Assembly (NCBI RefSeq): GCF_000935045.1
Contig: NZ_JYKS01000032.1
Coordinates: 1 to 64,000 of the forward strand
Direction of reading: 5' to 3'
DNA length: 64,000 bases
From: Pseudomonas sp. 10-1B
GTDB lineage: Bacteria; Pseudomonadota; Gammaproteobacteria; Pseudomonadales; Pseudomonadaceae
Shown: positions 49,541 to 57,364 of the stretch, in pieces
How the letters are laid out: every line of letters starts with the position of its first letter
Position numbering within the stretch: the first letter of the stretch is position 1
Notes under the pieces: model-generated
Told to the model about the DNA's origin: nothing
Databases searched by the model: none
Seen by the model: only the letters and a program-made list of their open reading frames with translations
Made by a program: the position numbers and the translations under genes

Positions 49541-51001
49541 GTGAAAGCCCTCGACCAACTCAGTTTCGACAACCGCTTCGCCCGCCTGGGCGACGCGTTC
49601 TCCACCCAGGTGCTGCCCGAACCCATCGCAGACCCGCGCCTGGTGGTAGCGAGCGAGTCGGCCATGGCCCTGCTCGACCTCGACCCCGCCCAGGCCGACC
49701 TGGCAGTGTTCGCCGAACTGTTCAGCGGCCACAAGCTGTGGGAAGAAGCCGACCCACGGGCGATGGTCTATTCCGGCCACCAGTTCGGCTCCTACAACCC
49801 GCGCCTGGGCGATGGCCGTGGCCTGCTGCTGACCGAAGTACTCAATGACGCCGGCGAACACTGGGACCTGCACCTCAAGGGCGCCGGCCAGACCCCGTAC
49901 TCACGCATGGGTGACGGCCGCGCCGTGCTGCGCTCGTCGATTCGCGAGTTCCTCGCCTCCGAAGCCCTGCACGCCCTCGGCATCCCCACCAGCCGGGCGC
50001 TGTGCGTGATCGGTTCCAGTACCCCGGTATGGCGCGAAACCCGCGAAAGCGCAGCCATGCTCACTCGCCTGGCACAGAGCCACGTGCGCTTCGGCCATTT
50101 CGAGTACTTCTACTACACCAAGCAGCCCGAGCAGCAGCGGCTGCTGATCGACCATGTGCTGGAACAGCATTACCCCGAGTGCCGCGATGCCGAACAACCG
50201 TACCTGGCCATGTTCCGTACCATCGTCGAGCGCAATGCCGAACTGATCGCCCGCTGGCAGGCCTATGGCTTCTGCCACGGCGTAATGAACACCGACAACA
50301 TGTCGATCCTTGGCATCACCTTCGACTTCGGCCCTTACGCCTTCCTCGACGATTTCGACGCCAACTTCATCTGCAACCACTCCGACGACCGTGGCCGCTA
50401 CAGCTACGCCAACCAGGTGCCTATCGCCCACTGGAACCTCAGCGCGCTGGCCCAGGCACTGACCACGGTGATCGAGGTGGAGCCATTGAAGGAAGCGCTG
50501 GGGCTGTTCCTGCCGCTGTACCAGGCCCATTACCTGGACCTGATGCGCCGACGCCTGGGCTTGACCAGCGCCGAGGACGACGACATGGCGCTGGTCGAGC
50601 GCCTGTTGCAGCGCATGCAGAGCGGTGGCGTGGACTACAACCTGTTCTTCCGCAAACTGGGTGAGCAGCCGGTGGCTGAGGCTTTGCAGGTAGTACGCGA
50701 CGACTTCATCGACCTGGCCGGCTTCGATGCCTGGGGCGCGGACTACCTGGCCCGCTGCGAGCGAGAGGTCGGTAATGCCGAGGGGCGGCGCGAGCGCATG
50801 CATGCGGTAAACCCGCTGTACGTGCTGCGCAATTACCTGGCACAGAAAGCCATCGAAGCAGCTGAAGCGGGGGATTACAGTGAAGTGCGGCAGCTGCACC
50901 AGGTGCTGAGCAAACCCTTCGAAGAGCAGCCCGGGATGCAGGCGTATGCCGAACGCCCGCCGGAGTGGGGCAAACACCTGGAAATCAGCTGCTCATCTTG
51001 A
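49541..51001 (+). CDS. selO: Protein adenylyltransferase SelO (YdiU)
   Basis: 486 aa. Start is GTG at 49541, 7 nt after AGGAG. SelO is a pseudokinase that transfers AMP, not phosphate, to Ser, Thr or Tyr of proteins and is linked to oxidative stress through glutaredoxin-type targets. GSYNPRLGDGRGLLLTEVL and LKGAGQTPYSRMGDGRAVLR make the inverted nucleotide site; HGVMNTDNMSILGITFDFGPY contains the catalytic and metal residues. The C-terminus here (ISCSS) has a Cys but the family selenocysteine position is not conserved as such. It precedes trxC across a REP pair. Confidence 0.95.
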   Translation: MKALDQLSFDNRFARLGDAFSTQVLPEPIADPRLVVASESAMALLDLDPAQADLAVFAELFSGHKLWEEADPRAMVYSGHQFGSYNPRLGDGRGLLLTEVLNDAGEHWDLHLKGAGQTPYSRMGDGRAVLRSSIREFLASEALHALGIPTSRALCVIGSSTPVWRETRESAAMLTRLAQSHVRFGHFEYFYYTKQPEQQRLLIDHVLEQHYPECRDAEQPYLAMFRTIVERNAELIARWQAYGFCHGVMNTDNMSILGITFDFGPYAFLDDFDANFICNHSDDRGRYSYANQVPIAHWNLSALAQALTTVIEVEPLKEALGLFLPLYQAHYLDLMRRRLGLTSAEDDDMALVERLLQRMQSGGVDYNLFFRKLGEQPVAEALQVVRDDFIDLAGFDAWGADYLARCEREVGNAEGRRERMHAVNPLYVLRNYLAQKAIEAAEAGDYSEVRQLHQVLSKPFEEQPGMQAYAERPPEWGKHLEISCSS

Positions 51002-51019
51002 ATTGATGGTGGCTGTACT

Positions 51020-51112
51020 GGCCCCATCGCCGGCAAGCCAGCTCCCACAGGTACTGCGCCACGCCTGAGGCAAACGGTACCCCTGTGGGAGCTGGCTTGC
51101 CGGCGATAGGGC
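51020..51112. repeat. REP pair, class A stem
   Basis: Inverted pair with ATCGCCGGCAAGCCAGCTCC and its complement, between selO and trxC on the same strand. Confidence 0.85.
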
Positions 51113-51138
51113 TCGAACAAACAACACAAGGAATTGAT

Positions 51139-51573
51139 ATGTCCGAACCACTGGTCATCCCCTGCCCCCACTGCAACGGCCTCAATCGCCTGCCCGCCGA
51201 GCGCCTGGGCGACGCGCCGAAATGCGGCCGCTGCAAACAGCAGGTGCTGCTGAGCGCCCCCTTCGAACTCACCGAAGCCAGCTACACCAGCCAGATCAAA
51301 GGCGACCTGCCCCTGCTGATCGACGTCTGGGCCGACTGGTGCGGCCCGTGCAAATCTTTCGCCCCCACCTTCGAACAAGCCGCCCGCCAACTGGCCGGCC
51401 GCTGCCGCCTGGCCAAGCTCGACAGCGAGGCCAACCGCAACCTGGCCGGGCAACTGGGCATCCGCTCGATCCCCAGCCTGCTGCTGTTCAAGAACGGCCG
51501 CGAAGTCAGCCGCCAGGCCGGGGCGTTTCCACTCCAGTCGTTGCTGGAGTGGTTGCGTAGCCAGGGGGTTTAG
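51139..51573 (+). CDS. trxC: Thioredoxin 2 (TrxC)
   Basis: 144 aa from the ATG at 51139 behind AAGGA; the frame upstream lies in the REP element. The N-terminal zinc ribbon has two CxxC pairs (CPHCNGL and KCGRCKQQ), and the thioredoxin fold has the active site ADWCGPCKSFAP and the cis-Pro in IRSIPSLLLF. It reduces disulfides under oxidative stress; zinc loss tunes its redox state. It ends 3 nt before the stop of the convergent higA. Confidence 0.96.
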   Translation: MSEPLVIPCPHCNGLNRLPAERLGDAPKCGRCKQQVLLSAPFELTEASYTSQIKGDLPLLIDVWADWCGPCKSFAPTFEQAARQLAGRCRLAKLDSEANRNLAGQLGIRSIPSLLLFKNGREVSRQAGAFPLQSLLEWLRSQGV

Positions 51574-51576
51574 TTT

Positions 51577-51933
51577 TCAAGCGCTTGCCAGTAGCGACTC
51601 ATAGGGAATGCGAAGGCCATCATGCAGGCGCTTGATCATGGAAAGGCTCAGCCCGCGCTTCCCGCTCAATACTTCCGAAACTCGCCCGCTTGGACCGATG
51701 TACGGTTCAAGATCTCGTGGCGTAAGCCCCTGCTGATCCATACAAAACTTGATGGCCTCAATGGGATTGGCGGGGTGAATGGGATAGTGCTTGTTCTCGT
51801 ACACTTCGATCAGTGTCACAAGCACTTCCATTTCATCAGCCTCAGGCGTGCCCGCTTCAGACTGAAAAATGGCTTCGAGGCGCTGGAATGCTGCTCGAAG
51901 ATCGTCCTCATTACGGATCGGCTTAATATTCAC
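51577..51933 (-). CDS. higA: Antitoxin HigA, HTH type
   Basis: 118 aa from GTG at 51933, 8 nt after GGAG; the frame to 51960 starts inside higB with no signal. The C-terminal half has an Xre-type helix-turn-helix (LTPRDLEPYIGPSGRVSEVLSG, with KRGLSLSMIKRLHDGL after), and the N-terminal half EADEMEVLVTLIEVYENKHYP is typical of HigA from toxin-first modules. It should neutralise HigB and repress the operon. It overlaps higB by 11 nt. An operator palindrome sits at the higB promoter. Confidence 0.92.
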   Translation of the reverse strand: MNIKPIRNEDDLRAAFQRLEAIFQSEAGTPEADEMEVLVTLIEVYENKHYPIHPANPIEAIKFCMDQQGLTPRDLEPYIGPSGRVSEVLSGKRGLSLSMIKRLHDGLRIPYESLLASA

Positions 51934-52231
51934 AGATTGTCTCCACGTCAATCTCGTCATAGCGCTTGTGCGTACCGACGAACTTCACCCAGGCAATACC
52001 GGCGCGATATTGCATCTCAACCACAAGCCGGTACTTGTTACCCCCGATGTTGAAGACCACGCGGTTGTTGCCACATATGCTGGCGTTGCCAATCTGATCC
52101 TTTACATCCTGCGGCGTTCGCCAGACGGCCTTGATCGCTATATCGTGCCAGCTTTCCAAGGGGGCCTTGGCATCCTCAAACCCGGGCAGCTCCCAGAACT
52201 TCACCAAGGTGCTTTTGGCAATGACGCGCAT
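51923..52231 (-). CDS. higB: Toxin HigB (RelE/ParE fold mRNA interferase)
   Basis: 102 aa, starting MRVIAKSTLVKFWELPGFED. The blocks WHDIAIKAVWRTPQDVKDQIG, VVFNIGGNKYRLVVEMQYRAGIAWVKFVGTHKRYDEID (split around KYRLV) are those of the HigB_toxin family, with the C-terminal FVGTHKRYD close to the ribosome-dependent RNase active site. The toxin gene precedes the antitoxin gene, the HigBA order. GGGAG of the operator's right arm may double as Shine-Dalgarno. The pair lies between trxC and parA, genes that are core, so it looks like an insertion. Confidence 0.92.
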   Translation of the reverse strand: MRVIAKSTLVKFWELPGFEDAKAPLESWHDIAIKAVWRTPQDVKDQIGNASICGNNRVVFNIGGNKYRLVVEMQYRAGIAWVKFVGTHKRYDEIDVETICEY

Positions 52232-52238
52232 CCAAGCA

Positions 52239-52285
52239 AATCTCCCGTTTTGGGAGATTATGCGTCGGAATCAGAGGTCGTGCAA
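52239..52285 (-). promoter_or_regulatory. Promoter and palindromic operator of higBA
   Basis: On the minus strand -35 TTGCAC (52280-52285), 17-bp spacer, -10 CATAAT (52257-52262). A perfect inverted repeat AATCTCCC-N5-GGGAGATT (52239-52259) touches the -10 and covers the start point, where HigA binding would block transcription. Confidence 0.75.
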
Positions 52286-52302
52286 GGAGGTGGGCTTGAT
52301 GC

Positions 52303-53076
52303 CTACTCGCTGCGCTCCAGCAAATCGTGCAACTCGACAAACTGCTGCGTCAGCTTGTGCCTGGGCTCCAGGTGAATCAGCGGCAGGCTGGCATGGTGCG
52401 ACTCACGCATCTTCACCGAGCTGCCCAGATACACCGGTAGCACCGGCAGCCCTTCGGCCAGCAGTTCGTCGAGCATCTGCTGCGGCAGGCTGGCGCGGGA
52501 CTGGAACTGGTTGACCACGATGCCTTCGACCAGCAGGTCTTCGTTATGGTCGTCCTTGAGCTCTTCGATCTCCGCCAGCAGGCCATACAGGGCCTGGCGC
52601 GAGAAACTATCGCAGTCGAAAGGAATCAGCACGCGATCTGCAGCAATCAGCGCGGAAACCGCATAGAAGTTCAGCGCCGGCGGGGTATCGATGTAGATAC
52701 GCTCATAGTCCTCGTCCAGCTCGTCGAGCAATTTGCGCAGCTTGTTGATCTTGTGCTTGGCCTCGAGCTTGGGCTGCAGGTCGGCCAGTTCTGGCGTGGC
52801 GGTAACCACATGCAGGTTGTCGAACGGGGTTTCGTAGATATCGACCTTGTTCTTCTTGCTGAACGGCCCGCTGGACAGGCTTTGCTTGAAGAAGTCGGCA
52901 ATACCCATGGGAATGTCCTCGCCGGTCAGGCCAGTGAGGTACTGGGTCGAGTTGGCCTGGGCATCCAGGTCGATCAGCAGGGTCCGGTAGCCTTCATTGG
53001 CACTGACCGCCGCCAGGTTGCAGGCGATGCTCGACTTGCCCACGCCACCTTTCTGATTGAACACCACGCGCCGCAT
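52303..53076 (-). CDS. ParA family ATPase (orphan)
   Basis: 257 aa from the ATG at 53076 behind GGAGG. The deviant Walker A VVFNQKGGVGKSSIACNLAA, Walker A' LLIDLDAQANSTQYL and Walker B YIDTPPALNFYAVSAL are ParA/MinD type. There is no parB or centromere-like repeat next to it, so it is not the chromosomal parAB pair. It may place a cellular cargo other than DNA, or be a regulator; context gives no more. It precedes higBA on the same strand, 71 nt before higB, which has its own promoter. Confidence 0.92.
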   Translation of the reverse strand: MRRVVFNQKGGVGKSSIACNLAAVSANEGYRTLLIDLDAQANSTQYLTGLTGEDIPMGIADFFKQSLSSGPFSKKNKVDIYETPFDNLHVVTATPELADLQPKLEAKHKINKLRKLLDELDEDYERIYIDTPPALNFYAVSALIAADRVLIPFDCDSFSRQALYGLLAEIEELKDDHNEDLLVEGIVVNQFQSRASLPQQMLDELLAEGLPVLPVYLGSSVKMRESHHASLPLIHLEPRHKLTQQFVELHDLLERSE

Positions 53077-53176
53077 GATTGACCTCCGTGTTTCAACGAA
53101 TGCCCGAGTATGTGGCGGCGCCGCAGCAATGGCCAGTGCCATTTGCCCGGAGCATCAGACTTGTACTGCCTGTCCT

Positions 53177-53262
53177 GGCCTCATCGCCGGCAAGCCAGCT
53201 CCCACAGGGTGACTCAAGAGCGATGCGGTCGGTGTGGGAGCTGGCTTGCCGGCGATGAGGCC
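53177..53262. repeat. REP pair, class A stem
   Basis: Inverted pair with CATCGCCGGCAAGCCAGCTCC and its complement; 86 bp, between the LysR gene and parA, both on the minus strand. Confidence 0.85.
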
Positions 53263-53273
53263 AGATCAGGCAA

Positions 53274-54176
53274 CTACATAGATCCGCCAGCCACCTGCCC
53301 CGTCAGCAGTTCAGCAAACGCCTTGGCCATGGCCGACCCTCCACGCTCACGCTGCACCAGCCATACGGCCGACATCGCCCCTTCATCGAGCAAGGTGCGA
53401 TACACCACCCCTTCGATGCGCATGCGCTGGAACGACGCCGGCAGCACCGACACCCCCAGCCCCGCCGACACCAGGCCGATGATGGTCATCGCCTCGCCCG
53501 CCTCCTGGGCAAAATGCGGGCTGAACCCCGCCTGCCGCGCCAGGCTCAACAACTGTGCGTGCAAACCGCTGCCGTAACTGCGTGGAAAGAACACGAACGG
53601 CTCATGGGCCAGAGCCGCCATGTGCACGCCTTGCTCGGTGCCCTCGGCCAGCGGATGCGAAGCATTGATCACCGCCACCAGCGGCTCACGGAACAATTCG
53701 GTGGCCAGCAAGCCTTCCGGCAACGGCATCGGCCGCATCAACCCAACTTCGATGGATTCGTCGAACACCCCTTCGGCGACATCACGGCTGCTCATTTCCT
53801 TGAGGTTCAAGTGCACCGCCGGAAAGCGCTGACGGAAAGCATGGATGGCCTTGGGAATCTTCGAAGTGAACGGTGCCGAGGAGGTAAAGCCGATCTTCAT
53901 CTCGCCCAGCTCACCCAACTGCGCACGCCGGGCCACATCGGCGGCTTTCTCCACCTGCGCCAGTACCTGGCGGGCTTCCTCGAGGAACAGACGCCCCGCC
54001 TCGCTCAGCTCGACCCGACGATTGGTACGCTCGAACAACCGGGCCCCCAGCTCCTGCTCCAGCGCCTGGATCTGCTGGCTCAGCGGTGGCTGTGAAATGC
54101 CCAGTTGCTGGGCGGCGCGGCCAAAGTGCAGCTCTTCGGCCACGGCGATGAAGTAACGCAGATGGCGCAGTTCCAT
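53274..54176 (-). CDS. LysR family transcriptional regulator
   Basis: 300 aa. The N-terminal winged helix-turn-helix is MELRHLRYFIAVAEELHFGR followed by AAQQLGISQPPLSQQIQALE, and the rest is a type 2 periplasmic-binding fold effector domain (KIGFTSSAPFTSKIPKAIHA, VINASHPLAEG). It is divergent from the YnfM-type MFS gene with 108 bp between starts, so it most likely controls that exporter. The effector is unknown. Relatives with this N-terminus include BenM/CatM-like and YnfL-type regulators; YnfL next to YnfM is the same pairing seen in E. coli. Confidence 0.93.
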   Translation of the reverse strand: MELRHLRYFIAVAEELHFGRAAQQLGISQPPLSQQIQALEQELGARLFERTNRRVELSEAGRLFLEEARQVLAQVEKAADVARRAQLGELGEMKIGFTSSAPFTSKIPKAIHAFRQRFPAVHLNLKEMSSRDVAEGVFDESIEVGLMRPMPLPEGLLATELFREPLVAVINASHPLAEGTEQGVHMAALAHEPFVFFPRSYGSGLHAQLLSLARQAGFSPHFAQEAGEAMTIIGLVSAGLGVSVLPASFQRMRIEGVVYRTLLDEGAMSAVWLVQRERGGSAMAKAFAELLTGQVAGGSM

Positions 54177-54225
54177 GATCGGCTCCGAACAGGTCGTTAA
54201 ACATCTTAAATAGGTCGAACAATAT

Positions 54226-54237
54226 ATTGGATCTAAT
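54226..54237. promoter_or_regulatory. Possible LysR-type operator between divergent genes
   Basis: ATTGGATCTAAT is a 12-bp imperfect palindrome (10 of 12 positions pair) in an AT-rich stretch between the LysR and MFS genes, the usual place for such a site. Confidence 0.35.
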
Positions 54238-54284
54238 CATTAGCCAGCTATATGCTTTTTTCATTGCGCCAGAGGTACCCGCCC

Positions 54285-55529
54285 GTGAAAACTGCTGTAG
54301 CCCCCCTTCCCGCCGAGCCAGAACCCGCCTCCCTGAACGAAATGTGGATCGAAAAAGGCACCCCCGCCTTCATGAAGACCGTACTGGCCCTGTTCAGCGG
54401 CGGCTTCGCCACCTTCGCCCTGCTGTATTGCGTACAGCCGATGATGCCGCTGCTGTCGAAGGAATTCGCCATCAACGCAGCGCAGAGCAGCCTGGTGCTG
54501 TCGGTGTCAACGGCGATGCTGGCGTTCGGCCTGCTGATCACCGGCCCCATCTCCGATCGCATCGGGCGCAAACCGGTGATGGTCTTCGCCCTGGTCTGCG
54601 CCGCCCTCTCCACCCTGGCCAGCGCGGTGATGCCCAGCTGGGAACTGGTACTGGCCAGCCGCGCCCTGGTCGGCCTGTCGTTGAGCGGCCTGGCGGCAGT
54701 GGCGATGACCTACCTGAGCGAAGAGATCCACCCACAGCACATCGGCCTGGCCATGGGCCTGTACATCGGTGGCAATGCCATTGGTGGCATGAGCGGGCGC
54801 TTGATCACCGGGGTACTGATCGACTTCGTCAGTTGGCACACCGCAATGCTGACCATCGGCGGCCTGGCCCTGGTAGCCGCGCTGGTGTTCTGGAAAGTGC
54901 TGCCCGAATCGCGCAATTTCCGCCCGCAGGCGATGAACCCGCGCAGCCTGCTGGACGGCTTCGTCATGCACTTCAAGGATGCCGGCCTGCCTTGGCTGTT
55001 CCTCGAGGCCTTCCTGCTGATGGGGGCCTTCGTCACCCTATTCAACTACATCGGCTACCGCTTGCTGGCCGAGCCCTATCACATGAACCAGGCGCTGGTC
55101 GGCTTGCTGTCGGTGGTGTACCTGTCGGGCATCTACAGCTCGGCACAGGTCGGTGCCCTGGCTGACAAGCTGGGCCGACGCAAGGTGTTCTGGGCCAGTA
55201 TCGTAGTGATGGCGGGCGGCTTGCTGATGACCCTGGCCAGCCCACTGGCGATGGTGATCGTGGGCATGCTGGTGTTCACCTTCGGCTTCTTTGGCGCGCA
55301 CTCGGTGGCCAGCAGCTGGATCGGCCGGCGGGCGCTGAAGGCCAAGGGGCAGGCGTCGTCGCTGTACCTGTTCAGCTATTACGCCGGGTCGAGCGTGGCC
55401 GGTACGGCGGGTGGGGTGTTCTGGCACCAGTGGGGCTGGAATGGCATTGGGCTGTTCATTGGCAGCTTGCTGGCGGTGGCGTTGCTGGTGGCGTTGCACC
55501 TGAGCAAGTTACCGCCCAAGACAGCCTGA
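54285..55529 (+). CDS. ynfM: MFS transporter, YnfM family
   Basis: 414 aa from GTG at 54285, 9 nt after AGAGG; an ATG at 54252 has no Shine-Dalgarno. Twelve membrane segments. The protein follows E. coli YnfM closely: GTPAFMKTVLALFSGGFATF, MTYLSEEIHPQHIGLAMGLY, LFNYIGYRLLAEPY and AHSVASSWIGRRALKAKGQA, with the MFS loop DRIGRKPVM. YnfM is reported as an exporter of arabinose or related compounds and drugs in E. coli; the substrate here is not known. It is divergent from the LysR gene. Confidence 0.92.
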   Translation: MKTAVAPLPAEPEPASLNEMWIEKGTPAFMKTVLALFSGGFATFALLYCVQPMMPLLSKEFAINAAQSSLVLSVSTAMLAFGLLITGPISDRIGRKPVMVFALVCAALSTLASAVMPSWELVLASRALVGLSLSGLAAVAMTYLSEEIHPQHIGLAMGLYIGGNAIGGMSGRLITGVLIDFVSWHTAMLTIGGLALVAALVFWKVLPESRNFRPQAMNPRSLLDGFVMHFKDAGLPWLFLEAFLLMGAFVTLFNYIGYRLLAEPYHMNQALVGLLSVVYLSGIYSSAQVGALADKLGRRKVFWASIVVMAGGLLMTLASPLAMVIVGMLVFTFGFFGAHSVASSWIGRRALKAKGQASSLYLFSYYAGSSVAGTAGGVFWHQWGWNGIGLFIGSLLAVALLVALHLSKLPPKTA

Positions 55530-55533
55530 GCAG

Positions 55534-55639
55534 GGGGCTGCTTTGCAGCCCATCGCCGGCAAGCCAGCTCCCACAGGATCCCACAAGGCTAATGGCCCGT
55601 GAAATACCTGTGGGAGCTGGCTTGCCGGCGATAGGGCCC
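55534..55639. repeat. REP pair, class A stem with one outer GC hairpin
   Basis: Inner CATCGCCGGCAAGCCAGCTCC and complement with a left outer arm GGGGCTGCTTTGCAGCCC. It lies between the convergent MFS and BOF-protein genes. Confidence 0.85.
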
Positions 55640-55644
55640 TCGGA

Positions 55645-55992
55645 TCAGTTGATGATCTCGACAATATCCACATCCACTTCCCGGCTCATCAGGTGCTTCT
55701 CCACCTCACCGGTCAGCTTGACCTTGGTCTTGTCATTGAATGGCGTCGGCGGCAGGTCTTCATCGTCGATTTCAACGGTGATGGTGCCGGTGCTGTCCTT
55801 GAATTCGTACTTGTCGTCGTTGTTGATCTTCTTGGTCACGAAACCCTGCAGCACCACCGGGGTGTCATCAGCGGCATCGTTTGCGGCAGCCACGGTGGTA
55901 ACCGATTGCGCGCCAGGGCCGGTGTAGCCAGCAGCCAGGGCGGCAGTGCTGAACAGCGGGGCAAGGATCAGGGCGAGGTAACGAGCTTTCAT
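55645..55992 (-). CDS. Periplasmic BOF (OB-fold) protein, YgiW/YdeI family
   Basis: 115 aa from the ATG at 55992; the longer frame has no matching N-terminus. A signal peptide (MKARYLALILAPLFSTAALA) precedes a small OB-fold: VVLQGFVTKKINNDDKYEFK, DSTGTITVEIDDEDLP and KVKLTGEVEKHLMSREVDVD are the strands typical of the family. YgiW and YdeI help stress tolerance, to peroxide, metals or cationic peptides, by unknown means; a cation or peptide ligand is proposed. It is monocistronic and precedes hemE's terminator region upstream. Confidence 0.92.
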   Translation of the reverse strand: MKARYLALILAPLFSTAALAAGYTGPGAQSVTTVAAANDAADDTPVVLQGFVTKKINNDDKYEFKDSTGTITVEIDDEDLPPTPFNDKTKVKLTGEVEKHLMSREVDVDIVEIIN

Positions 55993-56061
55993 GAGGATCA
56001 GGTCCTGTTTCGGTTTCGATGGGACCAGATTAGCGACGATCGCTGAATTAAAACTTAATGC

Positions 56062-56094
56062 AACAAAAAGCCCGGCACAGGGCCGGGCGTTTTG
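56062..56094 (-). terminator. Terminator of hemE
   Basis: On the minus strand GCCCGGC / GCCGGGC with a 5-nt loop followed by T5, 15 bp after the hemE stop. Confidence 0.9.
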
Positions 56095-56108
56095 TTTCAG
56101 CACTCAAT

Positions 56109-57173
56109 TCATTGATGGTACTGCGCCGACAGCTCATGCACAGCATTGATGAACACGCCTGCGTGCTCCGGGTCGACTTCCGGGGTGATGCCGTGGCCCA
56201 GGTTGAACACGTGGCCAGTGCCGTGACCGTAGCTGGCGAGGATGCGCGCCACTTCCTGGCGGATAGCCTCAGGCTTGGCGTACAGCACGGTCGGGTCCAT
56301 GTTGCCTTGCAGCGCCACCTTGTCACCCACGCGGCGGCGGGCGTCGCCGATCTCGCAGGTCCAGTCCAGGCCCAGCGCATCGGCACCGGCTTCGGCGATG
56401 CTTTCCAGCCACAGGCCACCGTTCTTGGTGAACAGGATCACCGGTACCTTGCGCCCTTCGTGCTCACGGATCAGGCCACTGACGATCTTGCGCATGTAGG
56501 CCAGGGAGAATTCCTGATAGGCCGCTGCCGACAGGTTGCCGCCCCAGGTGTCGAAAATCTGTACGGCCTGGGCACCGGCCAGGATCTGGCCGTTGAGGTA
56601 GCTGGTAACCGACTGGGCCAGCTTGTCCAGCAGCAAGTGCAGGGCTTGCGGGTTGTCGTAGGCCATGGCCTTGGTCTTGCGGAAGTCCTTGGACGAGCCG
56701 CCTTCGACCATGTAAGTGGCCAAGGTCCATGGGCTGCCGGAGAAGCCGATCAGCGGCACACGGCCATTGAGCTCGCGGCGGATGGTACTGACCGCATCCA
56801 TCACGTAGCCCAGGTCTTTCTGCGGGTCGGGGATCGGTAGGGCTTCGATGTCGGCCGGGGTGCTGATGACCTTCTTGAAACGCGGGCCTTCGCCGGTTTC
56901 GAAGTACAGGCCCAGGCCCATGGCGTCGGGGATGGTGAGGATGTCCGAGAACAGGATCGCCGCATCCAGCGGGTAGCGGTCCAACGGCTGCAGGGTGACT
57001 TCGCAGGCGAACTGCGGGTTCATGCACAGGCTCATGAAGTCACCGGCCTTGGCGCGGCTGGCGCGGTACTCCGGCAGATAGCGGCCGGCCTGGCGCATCA
57101 TCCACACCGGGGTGACGTCTACGGGTTGCTTGAGCAGTGCACGCAGGAAACGATCGTTCTTCAGGGCAGTCAT
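56109..57173 (-). CDS. hemE: Uroporphyrinogen decarboxylase
   Basis: 354 aa from the ATG at 57173 (MTALKNDRFLRALLKQPVDV), the same length as E. coli HemE; five extra codons upstream are possible but not family-like. It removes four carboxylates from uroporphyrinogen III to make coproporphyrinogen III in haem synthesis, without cofactor. PVWMMRQAGRYLPEYRASRA holds the substrate-binding Arg residues and AILFSDILTIPDAMG the catalytic Asp. It lies after gltD on the same strand, with a REP pair between, so cotranscription is doubtful. Confidence 0.97.
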   Translation of the reverse strand: MTALKNDRFLRALLKQPVDVTPVWMMRQAGRYLPEYRASRAKAGDFMSLCMNPQFACEVTLQPLDRYPLDAAILFSDILTIPDAMGLGLYFETGEGPRFKKVISTPADIEALPIPDPQKDLGYVMDAVSTIRRELNGRVPLIGFSGSPWTLATYMVEGGSSKDFRKTKAMAYDNPQALHLLLDKLAQSVTSYLNGQILAGAQAVQIFDTWGGNLSAAAYQEFSLAYMRKIVSGLIREHEGRKVPVILFTKNGGLWLESIAEAGADALGLDWTCEIGDARRRVGDKVALQGNMDPTVLYAKPEAIRQEVARILASYGHGTGHVFNLGHGITPEVDPEHAGVFINAVHELSAQYHQ

Positions 57174-57291
57174 GTCGGCATCCAGCAAAAAAGTGCGGGC
57201 ATTTTCTCAGACGCCAGCGCAAAAGGCACGGCCGTGGCCATGCGTTTTGTCTATTGGATGCCACAGATCAAGCATTTTTGTATACAAAAGC

Positions 57292-57355
57292 TTCGCGGGC
57301 AAGCCCGCTCCTACAGGAATCGCACGGAACCTGTAGGAGCGGGCTTGCCCGCGAA
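57292..57355. repeat. REP pair, class B stem, minimal
   Basis: Inverted pair TTCGCGGGCAAGCCCGCTCC and complement with only a short spacer, 64 bp in all, the smallest in the window, between gltD and hemE. Confidence 0.85.
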
Positions 57356-57364
57356 TGCGAACTA

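Noticed and set aside
52303..53076. Chromosomal parA of the parAB origin locus
   Set aside because: No parB, gidB, gidA or parS-like sites nearby, and no DnaA-box cluster was seen.
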